Shown piece after piece: positions 36,196-46,139 of a stretch of DNA of 64,000 bases; position 1 is the stretch's first letter; each line of letters begins with the position of its first letter. Source of the stretch: Flavobacteriales bacterium (GTDB lineage: Bacteria; Bacteroidota; Bacteroidia; Flavobacteriales_E; Vicingaceae); contig JAPHUD010000007.1 in the NCBI GenBank assembly GCA_026196775.1, positions 1 to 64,000 of the forward strand, read 5' to 3'. The notes under the pieces are model-generated. The model made no database searches. It was not told the DNA's origin and was given only the letters and a program-made list of their open reading frames with translations. Position numbers and translations under genes: made by a program.

Positions 36196-37500
36196 TTATA
36201 ATCGTATAATTTCAGCTCCAATATTATTCAAACGAGTATCAATATACTGGTAACCTCTGTCAATTTGTTCAATATTATTAATAACACTTGTACCATCTGC
36301 TGACATTGCAGCAATAAGTAAAGCAACACCAGCTCTAATATCAGGAGAAGACATAGTGGTAGCTCTAAGGTTGTAGTCTCTGTTGATTCCAATAACGGTT
36401 GCTCTATGTGGGTCGCATAAAATAATTTGTGCTCCCATATCTTTTAGTCTATCTATAAAAAATAATCTACTGTCAAACATTTTTTGATGAATAAGTACAG
36501 TGCCTTTTGCTTGAATAGCTGTTACTAAAATAATACTTAATAAATCGGGAGTGAAGCCTGGCCATGGGGCATCGTAAATTGTTGGTATAGAACCATCAAT
36601 CATTCGTTTAATCTCATAATGTTTTTGAGAAGGAATGTAAATGTCGTCTCCTTTAATTTCCAAATGAATTCCTAATCTTTCAAAAGTTTCAGGAATTCTT
36701 CCCAACATATCAACTCTACAGTTTTTTATAGTAATTTCAGATTGAGTTGTTGCTGCCAATCCTATAAATGAACCAATCTCAATAAAATCTGGAAGTAAAG
36801 TGTGAGTACAACCATTCATTTCTGAAACGCCTTCAATTTCAAGTAAATTAGAACCAACTCCTTTTATTTTTGCTCCCATACTGTTTAACATAGAGCAAAG
36901 TTGTTGTAAGTAAGGTTCACATGCAGCATTGTAAATAGTAGTTTTTCCTTTTGCCATTACGGCAGTCATAAGAATATTAGCAGTTCCTGTTACAGATGGT
37001 TCGTCAAGTAAAATATATTTTCCTTCAAGTTTGTCCGCTTTAAGGGTGTAAAAGGTATTTTTAGCATCGTATTCGTAAGTTGCTCCTAACTTAGAGAAAC
37101 CTAAAAAGTGAGTATCTAATGGTCTTGCTCCAATTTTGTCGCCACCTGGTTTAGGCATGTAAGCAATTTTAAATCTTGTTAAAAGTGGGCCTAAAATCAT
37201 TATAGAACCTCTTAATGAAGCAGCTCTTTTTTTGAATTGGTTGCTTAATAAATAATCGAGGTTTATACTGTCTGATTGAAAATGAACTGTTCCATTTTCA
37301 GCACGATTAACTTTAACGCCTAATTCTTCCAATAAATCAATTAAAAAATTTACATCTCTAATATCCGGAAGATTGTGTAAAGTAACTTTTTTAGCAGTTA
37401 ATAAAACTGCGCAAACAACTTGAAGTGCTTCATTTTTTGCACCCTGAGGTGTTAATTCGCCTTTAAGTTTGGTTCCTCCCTTAATTTGAAAACTTCCCAT
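36196..37500 (-). CDS. murA: UDP-N-acetylglucosamine 1-carboxyvinyltransferase MurA, Asp variant
   Basis: A 434-residue enzyme of the first peptidoglycan step: it transfers enolpyruvate from PEP to UDP-GlcNAc. The Lys22-Asn23 pair (GAKNEA) is present. In the mobile active-site loop the sequence is PKPGGDKIGARP, so the residue that is Cys115 in E. coli is Asp121 here. That Asp supports catalysis in other bacteria and prevents alkylation by fosfomycin. The two inverse barrel domains are otherwise complete. Its ATG directly follows the stop codon of the DUF4290 gene, so both are probably translated from one mRNA. Confidence 0.96.
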   Translation of the reverse strand: MGSFQIKGGTKLKGELTPQGAKNEALQVVCAVLLTAKKVTLHNLPDIRDVNFLIDLLEELGVKVNRAENGTVHFQSDSINLDYLLSNQFKKRAASLRGSIMILGPLLTRFKIAYMPKPGGDKIGARPLDTHFLGFSKLGATYEYDAKNTFYTLKADKLEGKYILLDEPSVTGTANILMTAVMAKGKTTIYNAACEPYLQQLCSMLNSMGAKIKGVGSNLLEIEGVSEMNGCTHTLLPDFIEIGSFIGLAATTQSEITIKNCRVDMLGRIPETFERLGIHLEIKGDDIYIPSQKHYEIKRMIDGSIPTIYDAPWPGFTPDLLSIILVTAIQAKGTVLIHQKMFDSRLFFIDRLKDMGAQIILCDPHRATVIGINRDYNLRATTMSSPDIRAGVALLIAAMSADGTSVINNIEQIDRGYQYIDTRLNNIGAEIIRL

Positions 37501-38160
37501 TTAGTATCTTCTTTTTTTAAAATTACTTTTTGAACGTTGATTGTTGTTTTTCTTACCTCTAGAGGTGTTAGATTGTCTTTTGGTTTTGTCAACAGATAAT
37601 ATTTCGTCTGTACTTAAAAATTCAAAAGAATTTTCCAGTTGCAATTTTCCTTGTGATAAAGTTTTTAAGTCAGCAATAATTAATTCATCATTAACACTAT
37701 CTCTATTAAAAGTAAGATAGGTTTTTTTCATTAAGTTGGCTATTATTCTAATAAGGGCATTTTTTTCTTCTTTTTCTTCAAGAAGAATAGCTTGGTCTAT
37801 GAGATTTTCTATGGTTTTTCCATAATGTTTAAACCGGATGTTATTTTCTGGATAAGCTAATTTTTCAGGTTTTTTAGCAATTGCTTCTCTGTCAGGGAGT
37901 GGATAAGGAGAGTCAACATCTAATTTAAAGTCTGAAATAATAAAAAGATGATCCCATAATTTGTGCTTAAAATCTGCAATATCTCTGAGGTGGGGATTTA
38001 ATTGCCCCATAACACTTATTATGGCGTTGGCAATTTTGTTTCTTTCTTCTTTGTTTTCAACAGTCATGGCATGGTCAATCATTTTTTGAATATTTCTGCC
38101 ATATTCGGGAATAACCATTTTAGGTCTTCGGGTATTATAGTCTTTTTCTATGTTTTGCAT
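37501..38160 (-). CDS. DUF4290 family protein
   Basis: A 219-residue protein typical of Bacteroidota: EYGRNIQKMIDHAMTVENKE near the start, a central KHYGKTIENLIDQAIL repeat of the same theme, and a Lys/Arg/Asn-rich C-terminal tail (RGKKNNNQRSKSNFKKRRY). It has no known biochemical role. It directly precedes murA with no gap; this conserved neighbour suggests a link with envelope growth, and the basic tail suggests nucleic acid or anionic-surface binding, but both are inference. Confidence 0.9.
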   Translation of the reverse strand: MQNIEKDYNTRRPKMVIPEYGRNIQKMIDHAMTVENKEERNKIANAIISVMGQLNPHLRDIADFKHKLWDHLFIISDFKLDVDSPYPLPDREAIAKKPEKLAYPENNIRFKHYGKTIENLIDQAILLEEKEEKNALIRIIANLMKKTYLTFNRDSVNDELIIADLKTLSQGKLQLENSFEFLSTDEILSVDKTKRQSNTSRGKKNNNQRSKSNFKKRRY

Positions 38161-38232
38161 TGTTTATTTATTATGTTCAATTGTACTTAAAAATCAAAAG
38201 TAATTATTTTTTTAGGGATTGTATTAATTCGT

Positions 38233-40554
38233 TTAATTTATCACGGTTAACTTGGCAAATTTTAACAAGAGTTGCTTGGTGCCACTTTGCTGAAAATTAA
38301 CGGTTGCTTTTCCGTTTTCAAGATTGGTTATTATTCCATTACCAAACCTTTCGTGGTTGACCATAGTGCCTTCTTTTAAATCTAAACTTTCAGCACTAGA
38401 AGATGAAGATGTTACTTGTTGGTTAGGAGAGATTTTTTTTAAGTTTTTGGGCAATGGTGGTGGCGTATGCTGTTTTGTTTGTTGCTGATTAGAGCTTTTA
38501 TAATTAGATTTATTTTGATAGTTTGAGGAATAAGCTTTTCTTTCAAAATCGAAAGATGCTGGTTGAGATGAAGGAATTGATTTTGGTGTTTGAAAGTCTA
38601 AAAATTCATCATCAATTTCAGAAAGAAAACGACTAGGTTCATTAAATTGTGCTGTTCCAAACTTATACCTCGAAACTGCATAAGAGAGTGTAAGTGATTT
38701 TTCTGCTCTTGTTACAGCAACATAAAAAAGTCTTCTTTCTTCTTCTAAATCTGCTCGTGAAGTAAGTGAAAGTTGAGATGGAAATAAATTTTCTTCTAAA
38801 CCAACAATAAAAACATGAGGGAATTCCAAGCCTTTAGAAGCATGAATGGTCATTAACGTAACTTTATCTTTATCTTCATCTTTTTCATTATCTGCGTTGG
38901 TTAGTAGTGCCACATCTTGCAAGAATTCCGGCAAACCTCTTGGTGTAACATCCTCTTCTAACTCATTTTCGTTTTCACTGAATTCTTTCAAACCATTTAA
39001 TAATTCCTGAATATTTTCATACTTACTTATGCCTTCTGGAGTTCTGTCGCTAAAAAGTTCTTTCAGAATTCCTGATGTAGAAGCAACTTCATGTCCTAAA
39101 TCATAAGCATTTTTAGTTTGTAATTGAATTTGGAAACTTTTAATCATTTCTACAAATTGAGCTAACTTGTTTTTAGTTCCATTGTTAATGTCAACAGGGT
39201 AGTAGTTAATGTTGGTGATAATTTCCCAAATAGGTTTTTGTTGGTTTATGGCAGTAATGGAAATTTTATCAAGAGTAGTGTTTCCAATTCCTCTAGCAGG
39301 ATAATTGATAACTCTTTTTAGCGATTCTTCGTCATTTGGGTTAACAATTAATCTAAAATAAGCCAACATATCTTTTACTTCTTTTCTTTGATAAAAAGAA
39401 AGTCCACCATAAATTTTATAAGGAATATTTTTTCTTCTTAATGATTCTTCAATAGATCTTGATTGATTGTTGGTTCTATAAAGAACTGCAAAATCTTTGT
39501 TTTTAGCTTTTTCTTGATGTTGGATGTCAAAAATAGCATTGGCAACAATTTTCCCTTCTTCATTTTCTGACGCTGCAGCATAAACCTTTATGTTATTACC
39601 AACCTCATTAGAAGTAAAAACATTTTTTTCTAGTTGATGTTTATTGTTCTTAATAATGTTGTTTGCAGCACCAACAATAGTTTTTGTTGAGCGGTAATTC
39701 TCTTCTAATTTAAAAGTTTTTAATTCTGGATAATCGTTTTTAAAATTTAAAATATTTTCAATGTTAGCACCTCTAAAAGCATAAATACTTTGAGCATCAT
39801 CGCCCACCACACATATATTTTGAAAAACAGCTGCTAATTTTTTTACAATAATGTATTGAGAAAAGTTAGTATCCTGATACTCGTCAACTAGAATATATTT
39901 AAAACGATGTTGGTATTTATGTAACACGTCAGGAAAGTCTTTAAAAAGAATATTGGTTTTAAATAATAAATCATCAAAATCCATGGCTGAGGCTTGAAAA
40001 CAACGAGCTTCATACGTTTGGTAAACTTCGCCAATTCGGGGTTTGGCTGCTTGTCTGTCTTCACTTTGTAATGTTACATCACTAACATACCTTGCTGCAG
40101 AAATTAAATTATTTTTAGCGCTAGAAATTCTGTTTAACACTAAGTTGGGTTTATAAACTTTATCGTCAAGACCTTTTTCTTTTAAAATGGTTTTAATAAG
40201 GTTTTTAGCATCTTGAGTATCATAAATTGTAAAATTAGAAGGGTAACCAATTTTTTCAGATTCGGTTCTTAAAATACGTGCGAAAACTGAGTGGAATGTC
40301 CCCATCCAAATGTTTCGAGCTTCATTGTAACCAATAATTTTACCAATTCTTTCTTTCATTTCTTGAGCAGCCTTATTGGTAAAAGTAAGCGACAAAATAT
40401 TGAAAGGATCTACACCACTATTAATTAAATGGGCAATACGGTATGTGAGTACTCTTGTTTTTCCAGAGCCGGCACCGGCAATTACCATAACTGGACCTGC
40501 GGTAGTTTCAACAGCTTGTTGTTGAGGGGTGTTTAATTCTTTCAGATAATCCAC
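38233..40554 (-). CDS. pcrA: UvrD/PcrA-type superfamily 1 helicase
   Basis: A 773-residue ATP-dependent 3'-5' DNA helicase. Walker A AGAGSGKT occupies residues 26-33; other family motifs include VGDDAQSIYAFRGA, LEENYRST and VTLMTIHASKGLEFPHV. The C-terminal domain (MVNHERFGNGIITNLENG) is the Tudor-like tail of PcrA/UvrD. It acts in nucleotide excision repair, recombination control or removal of RNA polymerase. A Ser/Gln-rich linker of about 60 residues precedes the tail. It is full length, with about 300 bases of AT-rich sequence upstream. Confidence 0.95.
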   Translation of the reverse strand: MDYLKELNTPQQQAVETTAGPVMVIAGAGSGKTRVLTYRIAHLINSGVDPFNILSLTFTNKAAQEMKERIGKIIGYNEARNIWMGTFHSVFARILRTESEKIGYPSNFTIYDTQDAKNLIKTILKEKGLDDKVYKPNLVLNRISSAKNNLISAARYVSDVTLQSEDRQAAKPRIGEVYQTYEARCFQASAMDFDDLLFKTNILFKDFPDVLHKYQHRFKYILVDEYQDTNFSQYIIVKKLAAVFQNICVVGDDAQSIYAFRGANIENILNFKNDYPELKTFKLEENYRSTKTIVGAANNIIKNNKHQLEKNVFTSNEVGNNIKVYAAASENEEGKIVANAIFDIQHQEKAKNKDFAVLYRTNNQSRSIEESLRRKNIPYKIYGGLSFYQRKEVKDMLAYFRLIVNPNDEESLKRVINYPARGIGNTTLDKISITAINQQKPIWEIITNINYYPVDINNGTKNKLAQFVEMIKSFQIQLQTKNAYDLGHEVASTSGILKELFSDRTPEGISKYENIQELLNGLKEFSENENELEEDVTPRGLPEFLQDVALLTNADNEKDEDKDKVTLMTIHASKGLEFPHVFIVGLEENLFPSQLSLTSRADLEEERRLFYVAVTRAEKSLTLSYAVSRYKFGTAQFNEPSRFLSEIDDEFLDFQTPKSIPSSQPASFDFERKAYSSNYQNKSNYKSSNQQQTKQHTPPPLPKNLKKISPNQQVTSSSSSAESLDLKEGTMVNHERFGNGIITNLENGKATVNFQQSGTKQLLLKFAKLTVIN

Positions 40555-40852
40555 TAATTATTAAGTTTTGAAATGTTCTTAAGAGAAAACAAAAATAAGA
40601 ATATAGTCTTTCTGTTTTATGGATGTTGATAAAATGATTTGCTAAAAATAACTCAAGGAGTAATATTTATCTAGGTTATATCAGGGTTAATAATTTATAG
40701 AGAGGGGGTAACCAAGTACTATTTATGACTTTAACTTTCCAAGTGTAGTGTAATTTTATTATTGAAATTATTTTGTTAAATTAGTTTTAATCAGGAAAAT
40801 TATTACTTTTAACAGTAAATTTTATAAAACATTCAAAACTAAACTATTATAT
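40555..40852. other. Intergenic region between helicase and S8 protease genes
   Basis: A 298-base divergent gap with no clear hairpin, tRNA or ORF. It must contain both promoters. Low-complexity T-rich stretches make box assignment unreliable. Confidence 0.4.
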
Positions 40853-43800
40853 ATGAAAAAAATATTACTTTTTTTAAGCACTATTTTTATTTTAAATGTT
40901 GCTTTTACACAGACACAATATCATGACTATGTTGATGGACAAATTTTTTTAAAGTTAAAAGAACTTGTTCCTATTAAAAAATCAGAATTAAATCGTTTAG
41001 ATGAACATTCGTTTAGTCAAAAAGAAAAATTATCAAATTATCCGGAATTAGCAAAGGTGCTTTCTAAGTATCAAGTAATTAATTTTGAACGTCCAAGTTA
41101 TTTTACAGGAAAACAAGAATTGATGAAAATTTATCAGATTACTTTTTCTGGTTTTTCTAAAGTTGATGAAATGATAGAAGAATTACAGCAGGTAGTAGGA
41201 GTGGAATATGCTGAAAAAGTACCTTTATATTATGTTGATTTTGTGCCAAATGATCCACAACATTTTGGAACTAACAAATGGTATCATACACTAGTAGGTT
41301 CTGAAAATGCATGGAACATTAGTTTAGGAAGTAATACAGTAAAAATTGCAGTAGTGGATAATGCTGTGGCAACTAACCATACTGATTATACTATTTTCGC
41401 TCAACGAGATGTTGCTGATAACGATAATAATCCAACACCACCAACTGTTTATACAAGTAATGCGGGTTGGTCTCACGGAACTCATGTAGCAGGGTTAGCC
41501 TGTGCAGATATCAATAATGGAATTGGGATTGCTTCTTTAGGTGGAAACGCAGAATTAATAGCAGTTAAAACAAGACAAAGTGCAAGTACAAATACAGGAT
41601 TGACTCATACCTACCAAGGAGTTCAATGGGCAGCTCAAAATGGAGCTCATATTATTAACATGTCTTTTGGGGGGGCTGGATTTAGTCAAACCTACCAAAA
41701 CTTAATTAATTCCTTTCCTAATATTATTTTTGTTGCAGCTGCTGGAAATGATGGTGTTACTACACTGTTTTATCCTGCTGCATATAATAATGTTATATGT
41801 GTTGGTTCTGTTGATGCAAATGACAATAGGTCAAGTTTCTCAAATTATAATGGAACAACTCCTTATGTAGATATTGCTTCTCCAGGTGGTTTTAGCAATG
41901 GAGGATTGCTAAGTACGGTTTATACTTCTGGAGGAAATAGTTATGCGAAGATGGGGGGTACTTCTATGGCGTCTCCATTTGCTGCGGGGCTAATGGGGTT
42001 AATGTTGAGTATTAATCCTACTTTAACGCCTACTCAAGTTCTTAATTGTTTGTTGTCTACCGGAGTTAATATTAATCAAAATATAGGACCAAGAATAGAC
42101 GCCTTGGCAGCTCTTCAATGTGTTCAATCAACAGTTACAGGAGACCCAATTCCAATGTTTTCAGGAGTTCCTACTTCAATTGTTGAAGGGCAGAGTGTTA
42201 CTTTTACAGATGCGTCTGCAGATGGAGGGAATCCTATTACCAACTGGACATGGACTTTTCCGGGAGGGACACCATCATCTCATGTAGGGCAAACCCCACC
42301 TGCGATTACTTACCCAACAGCAGGTGTTTATGATGTTACACTTTCTGTAACAAATTCTCAAAGTACACAATCATTAACTAAAACGGGATACATTACAGTA
42401 ACCTTACAACCTTTTGGAGCGTGGATTAAACAAAACTCTGGTTTTACAGCTGCTTCAAGAGGAATTAATCATATTTCAATAGTAGATGCACAAACAGTAT
42501 GGGCAACGGCTTATGATGGTTCAGGAAATAATTCAAATATACAGCAATTTACCAAAACTACTAATGGAGGTAATACTTGGACTCCAGGTAATATTAATAT
42601 TGGAAATAATAATTTAGGTATTTCTATGATACATGCCTTTGATGCTAATACAGCATGGTTAGCAGCTTATCCTACTGCAGGCGGTCAAACAGGTGGTATT
42701 TGGAAAACAACTAATGGAGGTACTACATGGACAAGACAAAACACGGCAACTTATAATAACGCTTCATCTTTTACCAATGTAGTTCATTTTTGGGATGCTA
42801 ATGTTGGGTTTGCTCAAGGTGATCCAATAAATGGAGAGTTTGAATTATATACAACTACTAATGGAGGAACAACTTGGACACTAGTTCCGGGTGCAAATAT
42901 TCCTAATCCATTAAATGCTAATGAATTTGGATATACAAGACAAATTGAAGTAATAGGTGATAATGTTTGGTTTACAACTAGTTTAGGACGAATATACCAC
43001 TCTTCTAATAGAGGGTTAAATTGGCAGGTGTATCAATCTCCAATAGCTGATTTCGGAGGAGCTGTTACATCTTCTTCATCTGGTAATTTATCATTTTCTT
43101 CAGGAACTACAGGGTTGATTGTTGATAATAATGCTAATGTTTATAGAACAACTAATAGTGGTGCAACATGGACACAATTAACTACAAGTGGGTCTGTATT
43201 TACTAATGGATTATGTTTTATTGAAGGAACAAATATAGCTTTTACTACTGGAGCTGCTCCTGCTGGTTCTTCATTTAGTCAAGATGGAGGGGTGACTTGG
43301 AATATCATTGATACTGATCAACATTTATATGTTGAATTTCAAAACCCTTCTGTAGGATGGTCAGGTTGGTTTAATGCAAGTGCAACACAAGATGGAATGT
43401 GGAAATGGAATAATCTTTCTAGTGCTTTAGTTGCAGATTTTCAAGGGTCACCATCAAATATTTGTGTAGGAACAACGGTTAATTTTACTGATTTAACAAC
43501 TGGGTCAACACCAACATCTTGGCTATGGAGTTTTCCAGGAGGAACACCCTCTTCTTCAACAGTTCAAAACCCGTCAATAACATATAATACAGCAGGAGCA
43601 TACAGTGTTACTCTTACTGTTGATGATGGGAATGGACCTACAACTGTTACAGATTCTGCGCATATAACTGTAGTTAATCAACCAGCTATGCCGAGTGTAA
43701 TTACTGGAAATGCAACTCCCTGTCCAAATGTAGTGGAAACATATTCAGTTGTAAATGATCCAAATATGCTTTATACATGGACAATTCCAACAGGGTGGAC

Positions 43801-44410
43801 AGGGTCGAGTACTTCAAATAGTATTAACACAACTAATGATAATACATCAGGAACAATTTCTGTAACAGCAGATAATATTTGTGGAAGTAGTACAGCTAGA
43901 ACGCTTAATGTAAGCATATTACAACCTCCAGTTGCTGCATTTACTTTTGTTGACAATGCAGGGACTGTAACATTTACAGATGCTTCAACAGGAGCAACAG
44001 GTTGGTCATGGGATTTTGGTGATGGAAGTCCTATATCTTCGCAGCAAAATCCAGTTCATACTTACGCTGCTACAGGAAATTATACGGTAATACTTACTGT
44101 GACAAATGCTTGCGGCACTAATTTAAATACACAAATAGTTAATATAATTATTTCAGGTATTGATGAGTTGGGTGTGAATGGAGTAAAGATTTATCCAACA
44201 TTAATAACTGATCAGTTAACAATTGAAGGAATGACATTTTCTTCAATTCAAAATAAAGAAATAAGAATTGTTGATGTACTTGGTAAAACACATCTTGTTA
44301 AAATAATTTCAAGCACAAAAGAAGTGATTAATTTGTCTTTTCTTTCAAATGGAGTTTATTTTGTTTTGTTAGATGAAGGTAGAATTATACAAAAAATAAT
44401 TAAAAAATAA
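40853..44410 (+). CDS. Secreted S8 serine protease with PKD domains and T9SS sorting domain
   Basis: A 1185-residue subtilisin-type protease. Signal peptide at the N-terminus, then a propeptide of about 120 residues. The catalytic triad is Asp169 (AVVDNAV), His208 (SHGTHVAG) and Ser371 (GGTSMASP), with Asn299 in the oxyanion hole. After the catalytic domain come a PKD domain (WTWTFPGGTPSS), a central region of Ycf48-like repeats of the form WKTTNGGTTW, and two more PKD domains. The last 80 residues are a type A sorting domain (VKIYPTLITDQLTIEG, ending RIIQKIIKK). It should act outside the cell on proteins. It is monocistronic. Confidence 0.93.
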   Translation: MKKILLFLSTIFILNVAFTQTQYHDYVDGQIFLKLKELVPIKKSELNRLDEHSFSQKEKLSNYPELAKVLSKYQVINFERPSYFTGKQELMKIYQITFSGFSKVDEMIEELQQVVGVEYAEKVPLYYVDFVPNDPQHFGTNKWYHTLVGSENAWNISLGSNTVKIAVVDNAVATNHTDYTIFAQRDVADNDNNPTPPTVYTSNAGWSHGTHVAGLACADINNGIGIASLGGNAELIAVKTRQSASTNTGLTHTYQGVQWAAQNGAHIINMSFGGAGFSQTYQNLINSFPNIIFVAAAGNDGVTTLFYPAAYNNVICVGSVDANDNRSSFSNYNGTTPYVDIASPGGFSNGGLLSTVYTSGGNSYAKMGGTSMASPFAAGLMGLMLSINPTLTPTQVLNCLLSTGVNINQNIGPRIDALAALQCVQSTVTGDPIPMFSGVPTSIVEGQSVTFTDASADGGNPITNWTWTFPGGTPSSHVGQTPPAITYPTAGVYDVTLSVTNSQSTQSLTKTGYITVTLQPFGAWIKQNSGFTAASRGINHISIVDAQTVWATAYDGSGNNSNIQQFTKTTNGGNTWTPGNINIGNNNLGISMIHAFDANTAWLAAYPTAGGQTGGIWKTTNGGTTWTRQNTATYNNASSFTNVVHFWDANVGFAQGDPINGEFELYTTTNGGTTWTLVPGANIPNPLNANEFGYTRQIEVIGDNVWFTTSLGRIYHSSNRGLNWQVYQSPIADFGGAVTSSSSGNLSFSSGTTGLIVDNNANVYRTTNSGATWTQLTTSGSVFTNGLCFIEGTNIAFTTGAAPAGSSFSQDGGVTWNIIDTDQHLYVEFQNPSVGWSGWFNASATQDGMWKWNNLSSALVADFQGSPSNICVGTTVNFTDLTTGSTPTSWLWSFPGGTPSSSTVQNPSITYNTAGAYSVTLTVDDGNGPTTVTDSAHITVVNQPAMPSVITGNATPCPNVVETYSVVNDPNMLYTWTIPTGWTGSSTSNSINTTNDNTSGTISVTADNICGSSTARTLNVSILQPPVAAFTFVDNAGTVTFTDASTGATGWSWDFGDGSPISSQQNPVHTYAATGNYTVILTVTNACGTNLNTQIVNIIISGIDELGVNGVKIYPTLITDQLTIEGMTFSSIQNKEIRIVDVLGKTHLVKIISSTKEVINLSFLSNGVYFVLLDEGRIIQKIIKK

Positions 44411-44439
44411 TTTTCAAGATTTGACTTTTTAGTTATAAA

Positions 44440-44461
44440 GAAAATGGATGCAACCATTTTC
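44440..44461. terminator. Possible terminator after the S8 protease gene
   Basis: GAAAATGG pairs with CCATTTTC around ATGCAA, a perfect 8-bp stem. No clear T-run follows, so termination strength is uncertain. Confidence 0.4.
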
Positions 44462-44607
44462 CATTAATAGACGTCATGAGTCTGTAAATTAAGTAAAAAT
44501 ATAGCATTAAACTAAGTATATTTGTTTAGTAACATAAAATATTTTTATATTTGACAATTAAATTTCAATTTTTTAAAACATAATAAAATAAACATAAATA
44601 ATTAATT

Positions 44608-46074
44608 ATGAAAAAAATAATTTTTACTATAAGTATTGTTTCTGCTAGCTTGTTTGGGTATTCTCAAAATGTTGGTATAAATACAACAGGAGCACTTCCA
44701 GATGCTTCTGCGGGGTTAGATATAGACTTTACTAATAAGGGGTTGTTAGTTCCTAGAGTTTCGTTAACATCAACAACAGATGTTACAACTATACCCGCTC
44801 CTGCGACAAGTTTATTAGTTTATAATACTAATGCAGCTATGACAGGAGGTGCGGTTGGTTATTGGTATTATGATGGGACACAGTGGGTGCAAGCATTAGG
44901 TCCACAAGGCCCTGCGGGTCCCGCAGGAGCAACTGGTCCTGCTGGTCCAACAGGAGCCACGGGTGCAACAGGCCCTGCTGGCCCACAAGGTCCTGCCGGT
45001 CCAACAGGAGCTACGGGTGCTACGGGTGCTACGGGCGCAACAGGACCAGCTGGTCCTGCCGGTCCAACTGGTCCACAAGGTCCACAAGGTCCACAAGGTC
45101 CAATGGGTCCTTCTTGGACTTTGACTACGCCATCTTTTAATGCGAATGGCAATGTTATAGTAAATGGTACTGCTGGCTCAGGAGGTCCGGTAACTTCTAC
45201 ACAAGCTGCGTGGTTAACTACTGGTAATGCAGGTATTGCAGCAGCCAACTTTATTGGACCAACAAATGCAGCAGATTTTAAATTTAGAACCAATAATTTG
45301 GAAAGAATGACCATTGAAGCTAATGGAGATATTGGAATTAGAACCACTACTCCTCTTACTAGTATTCATTATAGTTACAACACAGTTCTTTCTCAATTTC
45401 ATACCATGTGGGACTTTAATAACACTACAGATGCAATTGCAAGAGCTCAAAGTTTGAATGCAGGAAATGGAAGTAGAGGTTGGTTCGGTATAACAAATTA
45501 TAATGGAACAGCTCTGGCTGCTAATGGTATAATGGGGTTAGCGATGAATGCAGCAGGATCGGCAGCAGGTGTTGAAGGTTTTTCAAACAGTACTGCAGGA
45601 AATGGTGTTTTAGCTGGTTTTGTTGGTGGAAATACTTTAACTGCGACAGGTTGGGCATTGTTTTCTAATGGATGGGCTGGAGGAACAACTGCTTGGCAAA
45701 ATGTATCTGATCAAAGATTGAAGAAAAATATTGTTACTATTGATGGTGCTTTAGGTAAAGTAATGCAACTTAGAGGAGTAGAGTATAATTTTGATAACTC
45801 TAATTTTTCTGGATTAGGTCTTGATACTGAAACTAAACAAATAGGATTTGTAGCTCAAGAAGTTGAGAAAATCTTTCCATATATAGTTAGAGAGGCAAAC
45901 TTATATTCAACATCAGGAGAAATGGACAATGGAATGTCTCGAGAGCAAAATGTACATAAAGTTAAATCTTTAAGTTATACTTTGTTAGTTCCTGTTTTGG
46001 TAGAAGCTATAAAGGAGCAACAAACTATTATAGAACAGCTTGAAAAAAGAATTGAAGCATTAGAAAATAAATAA
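44608..46074 (+). CDS. Collagen-like secreted protein with S74-type chaperone domain
   Basis: A 488-residue protein. Signal peptide ends at YSQ. Residues about 98-169 are 24 uninterrupted Gly-X-Y triplets rich in GPA, GPQ and GAT, a collagen-like triple helix. After a globular part the C-terminal 120 residues begin [18 protein letters not shown] and contain [13 protein letters not shown], which is the intramolecular chaperone domain (peptidase S74) of phage tail spikes that trimerises fibres and may cleave itself off. A short coiled coil ends the protein ([18 protein letters not shown]). The likely product is a trimeric surface or extracellular fibre. No T9SS domain is seen. Confidence 0.9.
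   Translation: MKKIIFTISIVSASLFGYSQNVGINTTGALPDASAGLDIDFTNKGLLVPRVSLTSTTDVTTIPAPATSLLVYNTNAAMTGGAVGYWYYDGTQWVQALGPQGPAGPAGATGPAGPTGATGATGPAGPQGPAGPTGATGATGATGATGPAGPAGPTGPQGPQGPQGPMGPSWTLTTPSFNANGNVIVNGTAGSGGPVTSTQAAWLTTGNAGIAAANFIGPTNAADFKFRTNNLERMTIEANGDIGIRTTTPLTSIHYSYNTVLSQFHTMWDFNNTTDAIARAQSLNAGNGSRGWFGITNYNGTALAANGIMGLAMNAAGSAAGVEGFSNSTAGNGVLAGFVGGNTLTATGWALFSNGWAGGTTAWQNVSDQRLKKNIVTIDGALGKVMQLRGVEYNFDNSNFSGLGLDTETKQIGFVAQEVEKIFPYIVREANLYSTSGEMDNGMSREQNVHKVKSLSYTLLVPVLVEAIKEQQTIIEQLEKRIEALENK
44899..45114 (+). repeat. Collagen-like Gly-X-Y coding repeat
   Basis: 24 triplets of nine bases, mainly encoding GPA, GPT, GPQ and GAT. Local GC content is well above the surroundings. It can slip and change length between strains. 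Confidence 0.93.
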
Positions 46075-46139
46075 TATAAATTTTTGCTGTTTTCTATTAC
46101 TTTAAATATTTAAAGTAAAACAATTAACAAATTAACAAG

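Noticed and set aside
44899-45114. Possible CRISPR array or VNTR because of regular nine-base periodicity
   Set aside because: There are no spacers; the period is explained fully by the collagen-like coding triplets.
44868-45347. Pro/Ala/Val-rich minus-strand frame over the collagen repeat
   Set aside because: Antisense product of the Gly-X-Y repeat; the plus-strand gene has a signal peptide and known domains.
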